DNA of 64,000 nucleotides from Temnopleurus reevesii (GCA_036244855.1 BQKZ01000059.1:45000-108999), one strand, 5' to 3'; positions 49,464 to 62,110 are shown, counted from the first letter of the stretch. The notes: generated from the sequence alone by a model not told the origin. A program made the numbers and translations.

Positions 49464-49578
49464 TTAAAGATGCAATTAATCTTATGATAGATAATGATCT
49501 TAGGTCATGGCGAAATGTGTTCCGAAGAGATACGATTACTTGCAAAATCAATCGTATCTCTTTATGTTTAAAAGGCCC
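49464..49578. mobile_element. MITE family CCWGGGGCCTGTAACATAAA, copy D (left end lost)
   Basis: AAAGATGCAATTAATCTTAT matches copy A after its TIR, and AATCGTATCTCTTTATGTTT with AAAAGGCCC matches the right end of copy B. The left terminal repeat is missing or unrecognisable. Confidence 0.7.
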
Positions 49579-49579
49579 A

Positions 49580-51000
49580 TTAACTATTCCGGCTAAAATA
49601 TGTCATTTGTATCCCCGACTGTTTACAATACCATATAAGCGTGAATTGGGTATTACTTTATCACTTTGATGTATATTGATTTTCATTTCACTTTCTGTTA
49701 TCCTGGAATTTGCTGCTATGGATTCATTGATGAAATAATTTCACACAAATGAAACATAAGAATTGATCACACCTGTATCACAATCGAAAAAAAAAACACA
49801 TTTGCATATTCAGCATCAATGAAAGAAATTGTTTGAAGAACGAGTGTTGTAAACTGTGAAATACATCAGAAAGTGATTTGAATTATGAGTTAGTAAAAAA
49901 TACTTAATCTACCCCTGGAGACCTTTTTTCACACGTTTTGCAAATCGTACTCAAACATACAATATATAAAGTTGCGAAGTCGTAATGATTCGGTAATACA
50001 AAAACAGTTAGAATTGTTTTTAGGATTTAAGAGTTTTCTTCGATTAGTTTTAATTAGATTGAATGTACTTCTATTGACCACCCACCAATGGCGCTGCATC
50101 TACATGATCTTTGGAACAAACCCTTAACTCGGATTAGGAATGTAATACATTTATGACCTTTTGATTCATATTTTTCTTCGAAATTACCTCTATATTATAA
50201 TGAATCTTTCAGGAAAATGCCGATCTCCCCCAACCCTCAACTGAACTGAAAATATAGATTCCCCAAAGAAGGAAATCCAATTTCTATGCTTCTCTGTTGC
50301 TCTTAACATTATAAAGCATTCCCACAACAAATTCAGGAAATTAAGAGTATCGATTGATCCCAACTTCGAATTCACGCGGTTAAACTTGCAAGTTTCCAAG
50401 GTAACGCCCTCCGCCAAGAAATCTATTAAGAGCCAGTTTATCCTGCTGTTATCTATTTAATATTACCCAGAATGCTGTATTGGAACTATAAGGTTCATGG
50501 ATACGGGTATATTGAAGGCACGTTGAAAGGCTGTAGGGTTATTGATAATCTCCAGAAAAATACTCTGCCCACTAGATGTATAATGGACAAGGAATATTGG
50601 GGCTCAGAAATGCATATCTGAAATATTAAATTCCAATGAAGTAGTTTTCGATACTGATGAAAAATAACTCTGATAAAATTCATTCGTATCACAAACAATT
50701 ATTTATATTTAATGTGAGCTAAAATTATCTTTCCACTCATCTTTCAATAATATTCTTTTTCTTAAGAGATAATTTTCATTGGCTTGTTCATTTCAGCGGG
50801 ATATATAGTTTGCAAGATAAAGCGGATTTTCTTTTTCACTCATTTCCCGAATTATTGTCGAAACAAATAATGAAAGTCCAACAAGACATTTGTTTAAAAA
50901 ATTCATCGTGTTATTCTCCCTGTTTTCATGAGCATTATGTTATTTTGCAATAAAAATAAAATTCAGAGTTTAGGATTTAATCATTGCGAAATAAAGATGA
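49580..51000. other. No recognisable feature
   Basis: Nothing supported. Confidence 0.4.
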
Positions 51001-51002
51001 AC

Positions 51003-51085
51003 ATTGTGTGCATGTATGTGTGTATGTGTTTGTGCGTGCGTAGGTGTGTGTGTTTGTTGTGTTTCAGGATGTGTGTGCATCTGTG
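51003..51085 (+). repeat. GT-rich low-complexity tract
   Basis: Interrupted GT repeats. Confidence 0.85.
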
Positions 51086-51841
51086 TTAGTTCATGTGTAC
51101 TGAAAGTTCAATCGTTTCATGTAGATATTACCAAAAAACCATGAATGCACAATCTAAGTGAGGACCTTTATCTTTTTTTTATTCACTTGTGCTTGTCAGC
51201 TCGCAGGCGAAATATTATAATACAAACTCTTATCAGTATTATTTTCTCTCTTTCTCTTTAGACCTCGTTTCGTCCCACTTAAGGTGTAATTCTTGATACG
51301 CGGTTATAATAGGACTAAAATTATGTTTTTCTGTGAAACCCAATTGATTAGAAATACCTGTTTCAATCATTTACACAGGGGAAATCATATCATTTCGTTC
51401 GAAATTGAAATAGCAAAATAGCGAAAGCAAACCACAACCCCATAGGCTTAAAGATTGCCTCTAAATTTTTTGAAAGATTCTGTCAGCCAAATGAAAAAGG
51501 AGAACAAAATTAATTGATGACGAACCATCGTTCGGGCACACCTTAAATGTAATTTGATCATATTTTTATAGTAGGCATGCATTCATGGTACGAATGTTGA
51601 TAGCAAATACAGGCTCATCGGTCATTGATATTCAACATTATTTAATTACCTTCTAACTTTGTCAATCAAAATGTTTTTTTTTATTCCGGTGCGCAGTTAG
51701 AAAAAAAATATCAATATTTCTCTTCCAACACTGGGAGTATTCTCTTAGGGGCAATATTATTTTTTGTTCAGAAAGGTGCGATATTGCTCCTTTTCTCGGT
51801 GTACAAGATTTTACAAAGTGTGTTTAACATTGCGGCAGATG

Positions 51842-51915
51842 TGGTATTCGACTCCGTACGATAACGGATCCTTTCATTTAAAGCGAAACGCTCTAGCGAC
51901 TGAGCTGCGCGCTGA
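51842..51915 (-). repeat. tRNA-like fragment (minus strand)
   Basis: The minus strand reads CAGCTCAGTCGCTAGAGCG (A-box/D-arm-like) and, about 35 bases later, GGAGTCGAATACC (B-box/T-arm-like). The acceptor stem is not recognisable, so it is not called as a functional tRNA gene. It resembles the plus-strand fragment at 52073-52150. Confidence 0.5.
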
Positions 51916-52072
51916 CTTCGACCAATGGACGGATTTATAAGACATCAAACATATAGACTCCGTATATGTGAACGGTGACAATCCATTTCCGGTGAAAATC
52001 AGTCGAAGAATCCGCTCGTGGCCGACTAACGGAAATTCTCATGTCATACTGCCTATAGCTGAATATGAGCGA

Positions 52073-52150
52073 ATAGACAGCTGAGTCGGTAGATCGTTTG
52101 ATTTGGAATGAGGAATGGAGCGATCCCTCATGAAGCTGGTTCGAACAAAC
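52073..52150 (+). repeat. tRNA-like fragment (plus strand)
   Basis: ACAGCTGAGTCGGTAGATCG (A-box-like, from 52077) and GGTTCGAAC (B box, 52138-52146) with tRNA-like spacing. The D-arm and anticodon-arm part (CGTTTGATTTGGAATGAGG) is similar to the minus-strand fragment at 51842-51915, and the two lie head to head. Probably SINE heads or decayed tRNA copies. Confidence 0.5.
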
Positions 52151-52222
52151 AACTGCTTCATATCGAAAATGTATGTTGAAAAGTTTTTGTACCTTTATGG
52201 AAAAAGGGCATTCTTACATCCC

Positions 52223-52528
52223 AAAATTGCTCCGAGTGTTGCAATACGTTGCACCCTTAAAGTTGCATACGAAATTCAATATAATCCCCTGTTTAAGAAN
52301 TCAATCTCCATTTTTTTGTTGTGGCATTCTAATTTGTTCCGTCTTTTGGCAATTAACTCTTCACATGCTTTACACTGCATAACATAATTAATGAAATGAC
52401 GAATGTCGGGCATGGTTTCACTGTTTCTACACTTGAAAATATAATGTTTTGCTAACAAAATTGCTCCCATTGTTGCATAACATTGCACCCTTAAAGTTGC
52501 ATACGAAATTCAATATAATCCCCTTTTT
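52223..52528 (+). repeat. 72-bp direct repeat in two copies 234 bp apart
   Basis: 52223-52294 and 52457-52528 share AAAATTGCTCC and a long identical stretch beginning TTGCACCCTTAAAGTTGCAT. The only ambiguous base of the window (N at 52300) lies just after the first copy. Confidence 0.9.
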
Positions 52529-52529
52529 A

Positions 52530-53330
52530 ATTATCGGCTATTTACTCCATGGTACCCTTTGGTATATATTCTATAACCATTTTTCACAAAAAGTAAGCCA
52601 TTGTGCTAGAAAATGAGATGTTCAAGAAAATGTATGTCATGCTCACATTCTGCTCTAAACCAGCCAACATAGTATAACCCCCTCATGAATTCTGCCCAGC
52701 TCATTTTTTAGTTTCCCTGCATTGGCTTTCATGGGGGCTATTAGCATGATGGAATGAATGTGATGGAGAGCGAGAGTGAACGTGATCGCTGTGAAAAGCC
52801 TATCTGCGAGGAAGGTAAATAGAACGTCACATGCATGATGCACTTTAAAATGATGTCTTACTAGCTGTCATCCCGTGGTAGAAGATGAAAAAAGACGCCA
52901 TCAAATTAAAAGATTGGCTCGGAAAATACCACAATGGGGAGAGAGCGATCGCGAACAGGCGCCCGTCATAACATTTACGAACGTGTCAGATAAGGTTACC
53001 AAACGATCATTCATCATGAGCGGTGCGAAAAGAGGGGAGAGATAGGAATGTCTTATCGTCTTACGGCATGTCTCATACATCCATGTGATTGTGTTAATAC
53101 GGACATTCGGTTGAATAGAATTTTAATAGGAATCATGGTCGACAAAACTTTTATTCAAGGGTTTCCAATATTACATTTTGAACCTATCTAATAAATAAAA
53201 GTATAACATTAAGATGGACCACAATGGAATATCGTTTTTCACATAATGAGGAATAAACTTGCAACATTGAACATTTTGGGTGAAAAATCGAAACACAAAA
53301 AATGTGAGTTTGCATTCCTCGGAGTGCTCA
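52530..53330. other. No recognisable feature
   Basis: Nothing supported. Confidence 0.4.
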
Positions 53331-53400
53331 GAGGATTCGAACCCCTAGTTCGAGCTCATTCGATCGCTTTATCCTCCCATGCACAAACGGTAGTTTTCAC
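53325..53400 (-). repeat. tRNA-like fragment (minus strand)
   Basis: On the minus strand a perfect B-box-like GGGGTTCGAATCC is preceded at tRNA-like distance by TGGGAGGATAAAGCG. No acceptor stem pairing was found, so a functional tRNA is not claimed. A decayed SINE head is possible. Confidence 0.35.
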
Positions 53401-53404
53401 CCTT

Positions 53405-54535
53405 CCACCTTTTTTGATGAGCGTATACATCAAAGAGGTTTAATACTACGCCCTTTCTAGTCTTCCATCGAATTGTGCCTTTTTTAGAAGGTTTCAAACC
53501 TTTGTGCACAATATTTCTTAGTGCGCACCGCTATCGATGTCAAGTTAGGACGTCATTATCGATGGAGCAGTTTGGAGCTGATATATTTTCAATTATCAAG
53601 TATCAAAGAAACATGTATGGAGTTAATTTAAAAAGGAAAAGTAGAATTTACATATATTTTTAACACCACTTGTAACACTCATGGACCGAGACGATAAATT
53701 GCATTTTTACCGAAATATTTGAATTATGCGGTCAAAATGGGAGGCGCTGTAAAGTTCGATGAACCACAAGAATGTTGCTGGTTGGCTTGTGCAAAAAAAC
53801 AAAAAAAAAAAAAAGACACGCAATCGAAGCAAACAATGGTGACGTGTGTAGGTGTCGAAAGCTTTCCCAGACTTCATTATCGAGAACTTTTGTATAGGAA
53901 AATGTATCTGCCTATTATATATAATTCTAGAAAGCGTTCACTACACCTCAGATGATTTTGTTGCCCTCTTTCTATGAAGTTGATCTAACACACCATTCAT
54001 AAAGACAAGTTTCTAAGTTATAACAGCGTGGATGGTAAAATATAAGGTCAGAAATATCATCGCATGATCATGCTTGGCACGAAATGCACCATAAACAAGT
54101 TTACTCCCTCGTTTCTAAAAGGTTAATCGAGGCTATTCAAATACAACCTAAATACACGAAGCAAACATCTTATTCCAAAGATATATCAGGATTTATATAT
54201 TTCCAATAATATATGATGACTGAAGGTCTTTTTGATACCAAGTCTAAACTTGTACTAAAACGGATCAACCTTAACCTTTCCACGATATCTACATCGCAAT
54301 TTCTGCGAAGTGAGAAGCTATCTCTCTCGAAGAATCTTATTTCGTTCTTTTATTTTACTTTTTTGTTTCTAGATGTAGTATTTTGTATAAAAGTACATCG
54401 TGGTCAGTATTTATTACGTAGCTTCACCACTTTTGTTATAACGATATCAAAGGGTCTTCTTTTTGGGCCAAAGTGTGTCCTTTTCTGTACATACTTCAAT
54501 TTAACTTCAGTCTATACCTTCATGTTAGATGGATA
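53405..54535. other. No recognisable feature
   Basis: ORFs of up to 107 codons (54213-54536) are rich in hydrophobic residues but unrecognised. Confidence 0.4.
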
Positions 54536-54538
54536 GCT

Positions 54539-54783
54539 TAGGTCCGACTCACACCTTTGTTTTTAAGCCTGCGTCGGCCCAACGTTTTTTTAATAAAAAA
54601 CGCTCCCTAGACGCACAAAGACGCAGGTCATACGGTGGACTGACGTTCGGCGTATGCTTCTTGAGCGCAAACCGAACGTCAGTCGATCGTCTGATCAGCG
54701 TAGACTGTGCGCTCAAGGAGCGTTTTCAATTTGCAAAACGCTTGGCTGACGCCGGATAAAACCGCAAAGGTGTAAGTCGCCCT
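54539..54783. mobile_element. Foldback MITE family AAGGCCGACTCACACCTTTG, copy 1
   Basis: The left end GGTCCGACTCACACCTTTG and the inverted right end (GGGCGACTTACACCTTTGCG) bracket about 245 bp. Inner inverted pairs include AAAAACGCTCC against GGAGCGTTTT and GACTGACGTTCGG against CCGAACGTCAGTC. Homologous to 63074-63289. The ORF at 54529-54759 reads this repeat. Confidence 0.88.
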
Positions 54784-54784
54784 T

Positions 54785-55990
54785 CATTGGTAATACATGA
54801 ATGTCAAATGATGCATAGTTCATGCGGGGAACAGAGACGGTTCCCCCACCCCACTCCGAATGCCCAAACTTAATCATCTGTTACATGTGATGGAACAAAG
54901 CGACCGAAGTTGAATTTTTCTTTTTGCATTTCTAGCGTATTTTACCAACAAAAATCCTTGGACGTATTTGATACCAAAATTGTCGAATTAAATTTACTCA
55001 TGACATCTCTTAACGTCACAGCTCCGCATTACCTATTCATAGCATGCCCCATACCATATGTTTACGAATACCAAAGCACAAATTTGACACTATGCCGCAT
55101 CCATCTATATCCTCTTTGCGTTCCCTCAACACAGGATTTTAAGTGGAACCATTGTATCCCACTGGACAATGACGTAGGAGTGTAAAACCTCTCACTAAAG
55201 TAGCATTTCCTCTAAACTCAAAACGCCTCCCGAATGCAGCTATCGGGTTCAAGGTGGCAGACGCTGACAAAATGCGGAAACGTCCGAATCTAAAATATGT
55301 GCCTCGAAGGGGATTTGAAAATATATCCTGATTATAGGTGAAATGTGGCGACGCTATTGCAGTTGTTTCTATTGAATATGAAGATGTGATGAGACTGCGT
55401 AATAGAAACCTACTGGGAGGTGGGGCTGTTTGGAAGTTGCAAATGCAAATCTGGAGCATCCCGGATGGAAGTTCTGGAGGTTGCTCTTTGTGCGCGAGAC
55501 GAAATTCATACGATGTTCCCTGTTGCATCCAAACTGTCGAATACAAGCGGTCTCAAATGACAATTGTGCAATCAATAAAAAGCTTTCATCGGTCAACCTT
55601 CTTGAATAGTATAGATTCGTGTTGGGAACCAACGTGACAAACCCAGATCAAAATGTAAAAAAGGACTCCGTAATCGTTGCATGGACGCGTTTACTCAAAG
55701 CACAATTCGATAAACGTATTGCTTTATTGAATTGCATTTTCATTATAGTACAGAGGATCTAGGATTTCTAAACAGGGGTGTGGCAGAAAAAAAAAGATCC
55801 TCAATGATCGAAAGAGATATGGTGTCCTTTGGTTTGTCAAGACCCCCCCCCCCTCCCTTCGGCATCGTCAAGCTTGCTATAAAGTGAAGACTTTCCTTCG
55901 GTCATGGCCACCCCTTTGGAGGGATCCTGGATCTACTTATAGAATGCAAAATGATGATAATACGTGACGGTCGAATCCTTGTATACTTTA
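54785..55990. other. No gene recognised; longest non-receptor ORF of this part
   Basis: A 135-codon minus-strand ORF (55139-55546) overlaps plus-strand ORFs in a moderately GC-rich stretch. No domain, signal peptide or transmembrane pattern is recognisable on either strand. A C-run of about 10 at 55844 interrupts the end. Confidence 0.3.
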
Positions 55991-55992
55991 CT

Positions 55993-56130
55993 CATTTTCA
56001 TTGTAATAATTAAATCCTCGGTTAAGTGTCAGAAATCATTGACATATGACCTCTTTATTCATAATCATAATCATTTTCATAATTAAATCCTTGATAAAGT
56101 GTCAGAAATCATTGAAATATGACCCCTGAA
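55993..56130 (+). repeat. Two-copy direct duplication, period 73-79 bp
   Basis: CATTTTCATTGTAATAATTAAATCC (split here as CATTTTCAT and AATTAAATCC) starts at 55993 and recurs from 56072. GTGTCAGAAATCATTGA at 56026 recurs at 56099, followed by ATATGACC in both copies. Confidence 0.85.
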
Positions 56131-56134
56131 TCCC

Positions 56135-58040
56135 ATGAGACAGTAATCTGATTGACGATCCGTTTCGTATCAGTCACGGAGGTGTTAGCCTTTGCACTAG
56201 TTTTACACGATGCCGCTTAGCGAAAATATTATTTATGAACGATCATCGCTTCTTGAACGCAGATACAGTGAAATTTAAAATCAAGTGTTGCTATGACGGT
56301 TTCTAGCAAGCCTCCCCCGTTTTTATAGGCTACAGGTTCGTAAATTGAGTCAAGGTATGAGTTACAATGACCAAGCGGTCTATAAATTTTTGTTCATGTT
56401 TTGATTATTTTCTTGTGTTTTTAATCGATTTGTGGAAATAAAATAAGCTCAGCTTTACTGAAGTGTTATGCTTATAGACTTGTATTTTACAGTTTCAGTC
56501 TGAACTGCCGAGCCTAGCAAAATACCATTATTATTGCAAAGGTTGAAAACACTCTCCATTTCCAACTTAATTGTTCACTAAAAAATATAATTTTCTACCT
56601 CTTGACTACCGATATCTTCGAATTTGATCATTATTACAAGCAAAAGTAATAACATGCATCGACCATAATGATACATGATGGGAGATTTAATGACCTGTTT
56701 CGCTAGCAACCCATGCTGCTTAACCTCGAAGTGACTCGCTATATTTCTTACTAACAATCCTTCATCATCCTACTCAATGAGTGCATCGACATCGTTCATT
56801 GACGATCCCGTGATCGTATCTGTAGTCGAGTGCATCGAACCATTGTATCTATTCATAATTGCTGCAGCGGCCAAGGCCGATAAACGGAAGATATGTCGAT
56901 GTGAATGTAAGAATCCTCTATCGATGTATCGCTACCAAGTGACTTATTGTGCCCTTTGAACAGGTGTATAAGATCACCCATTTGCTTCCACATGTAAATG
57001 CTCTGAAGCAAACTTGCCTTGAAACCGCAGTATATATAACTTTTGAAGTAAATTCAATTAGTACTGAACTCTGGAGGGGAAACAACTTGGCCAGTGCTTA
57101 CAAGTGTATTCGTCGAGCGCTTTCAGAACGAATAGAGCATCAGCCAGACGTCTCCCTGCGTATGTTTGTGCACACGGAGCGTAAAACTTTGGTATACGCA
57201 GGGCATACGTGAGCTTTGAACACAAAATGTGGGACTGAGTCTTTACGCCCAGCTTAAAAAGAATCCCCTCTTTAGTAAATTCGCCTTCAGGAAAACACCG
57301 CTTTGATGTTCGATCCATATTCATTTCCAGGAAGAAAGCAAACGTTTACTTAGTGGCAATAAATGAACGAACGAAATGTCTTCAAAAACGTATGCCCCCC
57401 TTTTTATAGCTTCATTTTGGGGCCATTCTATCTATCCCCTTTGATTAAGAAAACGAACAATCATGATTATTTTCCCTAGAACTTCAAAGCAGATCGCTCT
57501 AATATATCCCCTTCATTATTTTGTCCTTCATCATAATATCTTTGATCTTTAATGTCTATATGATGTTGATATAACTGGTTCTTAACTTAATTTTCTTAGA
57601 ATCATAACACATTCCGATGAATAAGCTTCATTACATGGCTGAAGGCTCTTTTCATAGGATTCTCGCTGTGTCAAAAGGAGACACAATTCAGCAAACAATC
57701 CCCATAATCAAGAATCTCCGAGATATCGTACCTTCTTATTTTCTAAACCTTTTCAGTCACTTTTATCACTTTTAAATATATACAGAGGTCTTTAATCCTA
57801 AATCTCTTTCACAAAATAGCATTCTTCATTAATATATTAATAAAATATTCATACCCGTTCATGAAATACTATATTTCCGTGTACCAGTTTATAGCTTATT
57901 TACGACCTACTTTTCATTATTATCAGTACTGATTATTATGTTACATAATCTCTAATATTTTTCAATCCTTACAATGTTGATAGTATCATAAGAGGAGTAG
58001 ATGAGAAGGGGGAAATGATACTTATTTTCTGCATCCATCT
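56135..58040. other. No recognisable feature
   Basis: Nothing supported. Confidence 0.4.
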
Positions 58041-58042
58041 TA

Positions 58043-58517
58043 AGCCCTGGTCACATAAGGCCCCGGAAACAACATGATTCAACACAAATCTTTGTTCTAA
58101 GGCAGTTAACTGTTTTATTCTTTTTTTAATCACGGTATATTTATTGTTTACGAATATGTTCAGTTAAATATTTCTTTCTATTCTTTCTAGGGACCAGCGT
58201 TTAACAAGCACTGCTTCAAGCTGGTTCCAATTTTATCTTTTTTTATTTACTTATAATTTTGAATAACATATCCGTACTAAGAGCACAGTTATGTTGTTAT
58301 CTGATGCATCTATGATCTCTGACTTTGGTTTACTTATTATCTTTTAATATCGTTTCCGTACTTATATAAGTCTACAATTATGTTGTTATTTTGTCGCATC
58401 TATTAATTATGTATTTTTGTTTGCTTGTTTGTTTTAAAAAATGAAATAAAACAAATCTTGAATACAAAGATTCATGTTGAATCGTGTAGCTTCCGCGGTC
58501 CTATGTGACATAGCACG
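58043..58517. mobile_element. Non-autonomous DNA element with TIRs of about 58 bp
   Basis: The left end AGCCCTGGTCACATAAGGCC and the inverted right end (GTGCTATGTCACATAGGACC) align onward through CCCGGAA/CGCGGAA, GATTCAACA and AATCTTTGT. The interior contains a diverged direct duplication of about 110 bp (TCCGTACT... TTATGTTGTTAT twice, near 58271 and 58356). No ORF and no target-site duplication identified. Confidence 0.75.
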
Positions 58518-58519
58518 AC

Positions 58520-59045
58520 GCGGGTTTCTGCCCCTCATATGCATGCAAAAAAAAACTGGGATAAACGGATCTGTAAATAAGACATTGAGAAATAAAGGAG
58601 AAGGGTGGATAAAGCAGTCATAGTTCGTGAGAGCATGGACTTAGAAAGTCCATGGTGAGAGACACCCATGAAATATAAATACAAAAGATCGCATGGAGAA
58701 TATCTGTTCAAGTCGTTACACGGTTTACGCATGGAAGACGATCTAATCATGGACATGAGTCAAATGGATATGACAAAAATCAAAGTAAAATGGGAGTATA
58801 AGTTCAGCTTTACGACAGCTTAATGACATAGTTTGGTTGTGTCAACATTCTCCAATAGATATAGTCCTATATATGTCAATTTATGACTGTTCATAGATGT
58901 CAACTTATGAAGGCGTAAATATTCAGCGCTGAATGGTAAACGCCCTAAATTTTAGCTATTTTTTTCTTGAGATTAGATTATGTGCAATGGCATGCATGAG
59001 AAGGAAAATTTTGTTTGTCTTCTCTTTTTTAATCATCCCTCCCTC
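58520..59045. other. No recognisable feature
   Basis: Nothing supported. Confidence 0.4.
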
Positions 59046-59104
59046 CTCCCCCTCTCTCTCTCTTTCTCTCTCTCCCTCTCTCTCTCCCTCTCTCTCTCTT
59101 TCTC

Positions 59105-59140
<36 letters not shown>
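59046..59140 (+). repeat. CT microsatellite
   Basis: Long CT run with occasional interruptions. ORFs on both strands translate it. Confidence 0.95.
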
Positions 59141-59141
<1 letters not shown>

Positions 59142-59725
59142 CCATCTCCCCCACCCACTCACTATATCTCTCTGAGAAACTCTTCATTTCAGTTTATAAA
59201 ATCATAAACCTTGTAGCGGGGGACATATGGTAATATATCATAATGTTTTAATTACTCTTTAGCGTCAATAGTTATGCATTTTATCAATCATATTTTTTAA
59301 ATGAATTAATGGTAAATGTTAAGAAATGCATCTATTTTATATTATAAGCATGTTTCAGGGGAATAAAACGTTATTTTAGCATAAAACACGTAACTCCTAC
59401 GCCACAAAACCTTTCCGATATCTATTATTCAAATCCTTACAAAACCATATTACCTGATTTCCCAGATAAGTCTGTAAAATTTGTATCGAGAATGCCAGAG
59501 AGGAGTAGATTATTAAAAGGAATCGACTTAGATTACCAGTGTGGATTTGTATGTCTCATTTGATTATATAAAGTTAACCTATGTGTCTGAGAAACTTAAT
59601 ATTTTCGAGTCGCCGACTCTGATAGTGGTGATAATGTGAGCGGTATGCTTTACGCGTTCTCTCAAGTAAATAACGAGAGAGAATACACAAGAAGAAGAAA
59701 GAAAGAATAAAAGAGAGACCGAATG

Positions 59726-59764
59726 TATGTGTGTGTCTGTGTGTGTGTGTGTGTGTGTGCGTGT
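59726..59764 (+). repeat. GT microsatellite
   Basis: (GT)n run. The minus-strand ORF starting with a Thr/His repeat comes from it. More GT-rich DNA follows at 59870-59980. Confidence 0.95.
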
Positions 59765-60025
59765 TCATTTCAGTATATTTTTATTTCCAATCAAATCAAA
59801 TTAGAATAAATCAAGAACATGAACAGCAAATAAAAAAATTAATGAAAGTAAACTGAACCAAACTTAATGAAAGTATGTGTGTAAGAATTCATACAGGTTA
59901 AGAGAGCTGTGTATGTTGATGAGCATGTGTGCGTGTCTTTCTGTGGGTGTGTGTGGGTGTGTTAGCATGTATGTGCGTGTATGAAAGAGAATGGGGGAGG
60001 GGGAGAGCGATAGAATTAAAGCTAG

Positions 60026-60163
60026 TTATATATATATATATATATATATAGTTAGATAGATAAATATATAGATAGATAGATTGATAGATAGAAAAATAGA
60101 TAGATAGATAGATAGAAAGATAGATAGAAAGATAGAAAGATAGATAGATAGATAGATAGATAT

Positions 60164-60194
<31 letters not shown>

Positions 60195-60197
60195 TAT
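60026..60197 (+). repeat. TA and GATA microsatellites
   Basis: (TA)n at about 60027-60050 followed by an interrupted (GATA)n tract to about 60196. The minus-strand ORF is a translation of the tetranucleotide repeat. Confidence 0.97.
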
Positions 60198-60199
60198 GC

Positions 60200-62110
60200 A
60201 TGAGGTAAGTCCATATCTACTTTAGATCGTAAAATTACAATCAATCTAATGCATTACCTGTGTTATTACACTTTCGTTGCCATTATGCCTTCTTAAATCT
60301 GCATAAGATCCTGTGGCTCTCAAGGCGTCCTTTAATGACTTTGCGATAGTTTGGATCTGGTCAACAATATAGCACTCCCTATTTTGAAATTAAACAAAAA
60401 TAATTTTTTCATCACATTTTCTTAAAACAGTTATCATGTTGATATTTATAAACTTTAGGAAAATGTGTTACACTGTATTATTTGTCTGTTATAAACAAAT
60501 AGGTTCACGAGGTTAAACTGACAATAACACTCCTCTGCATACAATGAAAGGTATTATCTCCCGCAAATTCTGAGAAGACAAGGGAAAGATTGGAAGTGAT
60601 GAGACATCATGCTTATAAGTGCGACGGGAAATCCAGCCATCTGCCGCCCGGGGCTACCCGGCTCACTTACAGGTCCAATCCGTATACATGTCATAGAAAT
60701 GAAGATAGAATTTAGCTGCTTTTCTGATGCAATTATCGTCTTAAAACCGAGGAACTTATTCATTTCGTTGTGTTTTCCCGGGTGATTTAAATCTTTATTG
60801 AATGGTTCTGAGGTAGTGTTACGTTGTAGAATGGGGTTAGTACAAATTCAGCATTAAACCTTCTTTTAGGAAGGTAATTCAAACCAGTATAGATAAAAGC
60901 ACACTAGTATTGGCTCAAGTGGGCTAGGTGGCTATCACAATGATAGCAGCTCAATGTCAAATTAAGACCTTTTCCAAAGAACGAAGAAAACCTTTTGTAA
61001 CCCGCTTTAATATGAACTGGAATTTATTTATATGGTATTAATTTTCGGTGTTTTTTGGTGTGCTTAATTAACCACCTTGCTTATACGCGTCACGACAACC
61101 TAAAAAAATACATGCTTGTCCTCTTTCAACCTGTATTTTTTCTTTGTCTTCACCTTCTCCTTCATCTATTTCTGTTCGCTCCTTTCTTGTTATTTTCTTC
61201 ATCTTTATCTTCTTTAATTTTGTTAAAGATATTTTTCCATTAGATTCCGTTCCACTTTCGGCTTGTAGTTGTTCTCTTTAAACTATTGCACCATCATCGC
61301 ACTATGCTATTTACGCGATTAAAGTGGAATTTTGTTTTCCTTCATGGTATTGTTTTTACTTTAGTGTGTTTTGTTTTGTTTTCGGTGGAAATGGGCAAGA
61401 TTATAGAAAGTAGGGTGTTTAATAGGTCCACATCTACTTTAGATTCTCCCGAGTCAAAAGAGTTTATGCTACAGTAGTTTTACCTCTTACGTAACAATAA
61501 TGTATCACCGTGGAAACTGGTTCTAATCAGATCTATGCATACCGTTTCCAAACACAAAACATGGAAAACATCTTTAATTTTAAGCAATTTTCTAAGATAG
61601 TGACGTAATCGCTGTCGTACTGTTTCATACAATTACCATTTCATCTATCCAGAACGCTGATTGAGCGCATGCAAACATTGAATTCAAAATAGAATAATGG
61701 CATTCATTCACGTACTGGCAGTTTCGGTTTCATTATAAAGATGTCTTGATATCATATCTGAGTTAAATACATGAACATAATTTGCACTTGTGTAAATATG
61801 ACGTACAATATTAGAAGGTGTAGTGTATGACCGTCTTATAATGTCTGAGCAGTCGTTATCATTTTGTTCTTTTAGTTGTTATTATCTATATTATGTATTA
61901 TTACTGTTACGTAAGAGGCGCTTGTCATTTTACTTACAGATGGTTTCGCTATTATTCTAATTCATAATTCACCCCAAAATTCACAAAATGTCAAGTGAAT
62001 GCTCACTTTCTCTAAAGGAAAAGACGCTGAAGACCTTCATCTTCGTGATCCTTTGAGGTCTCTCCTGGTTTACATTTATCTACCGCTGTCTTCTGGATGA
62101 TTGATGATTT
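60200..62110. other. No recognisable feature
   Basis: A pyrimidine-rich stretch at about 61120-61230 and short unrecognised ORFs only. Confidence 0.4.

Noticed and set aside
51842..53400. Possible functional tRNA genes
   Set aside because: A- and B-box-like words are present, but acceptor-stem pairing and a clean anticodon arm could not be found in any of the three fragments.
55139..55546. 135-codon minus-strand ORF
   Set aside because: No recognisable domain, no splice signals considered convincing, and overlapping ORFs on the other strand. At this length a chance ORF is expected in 64 kb.
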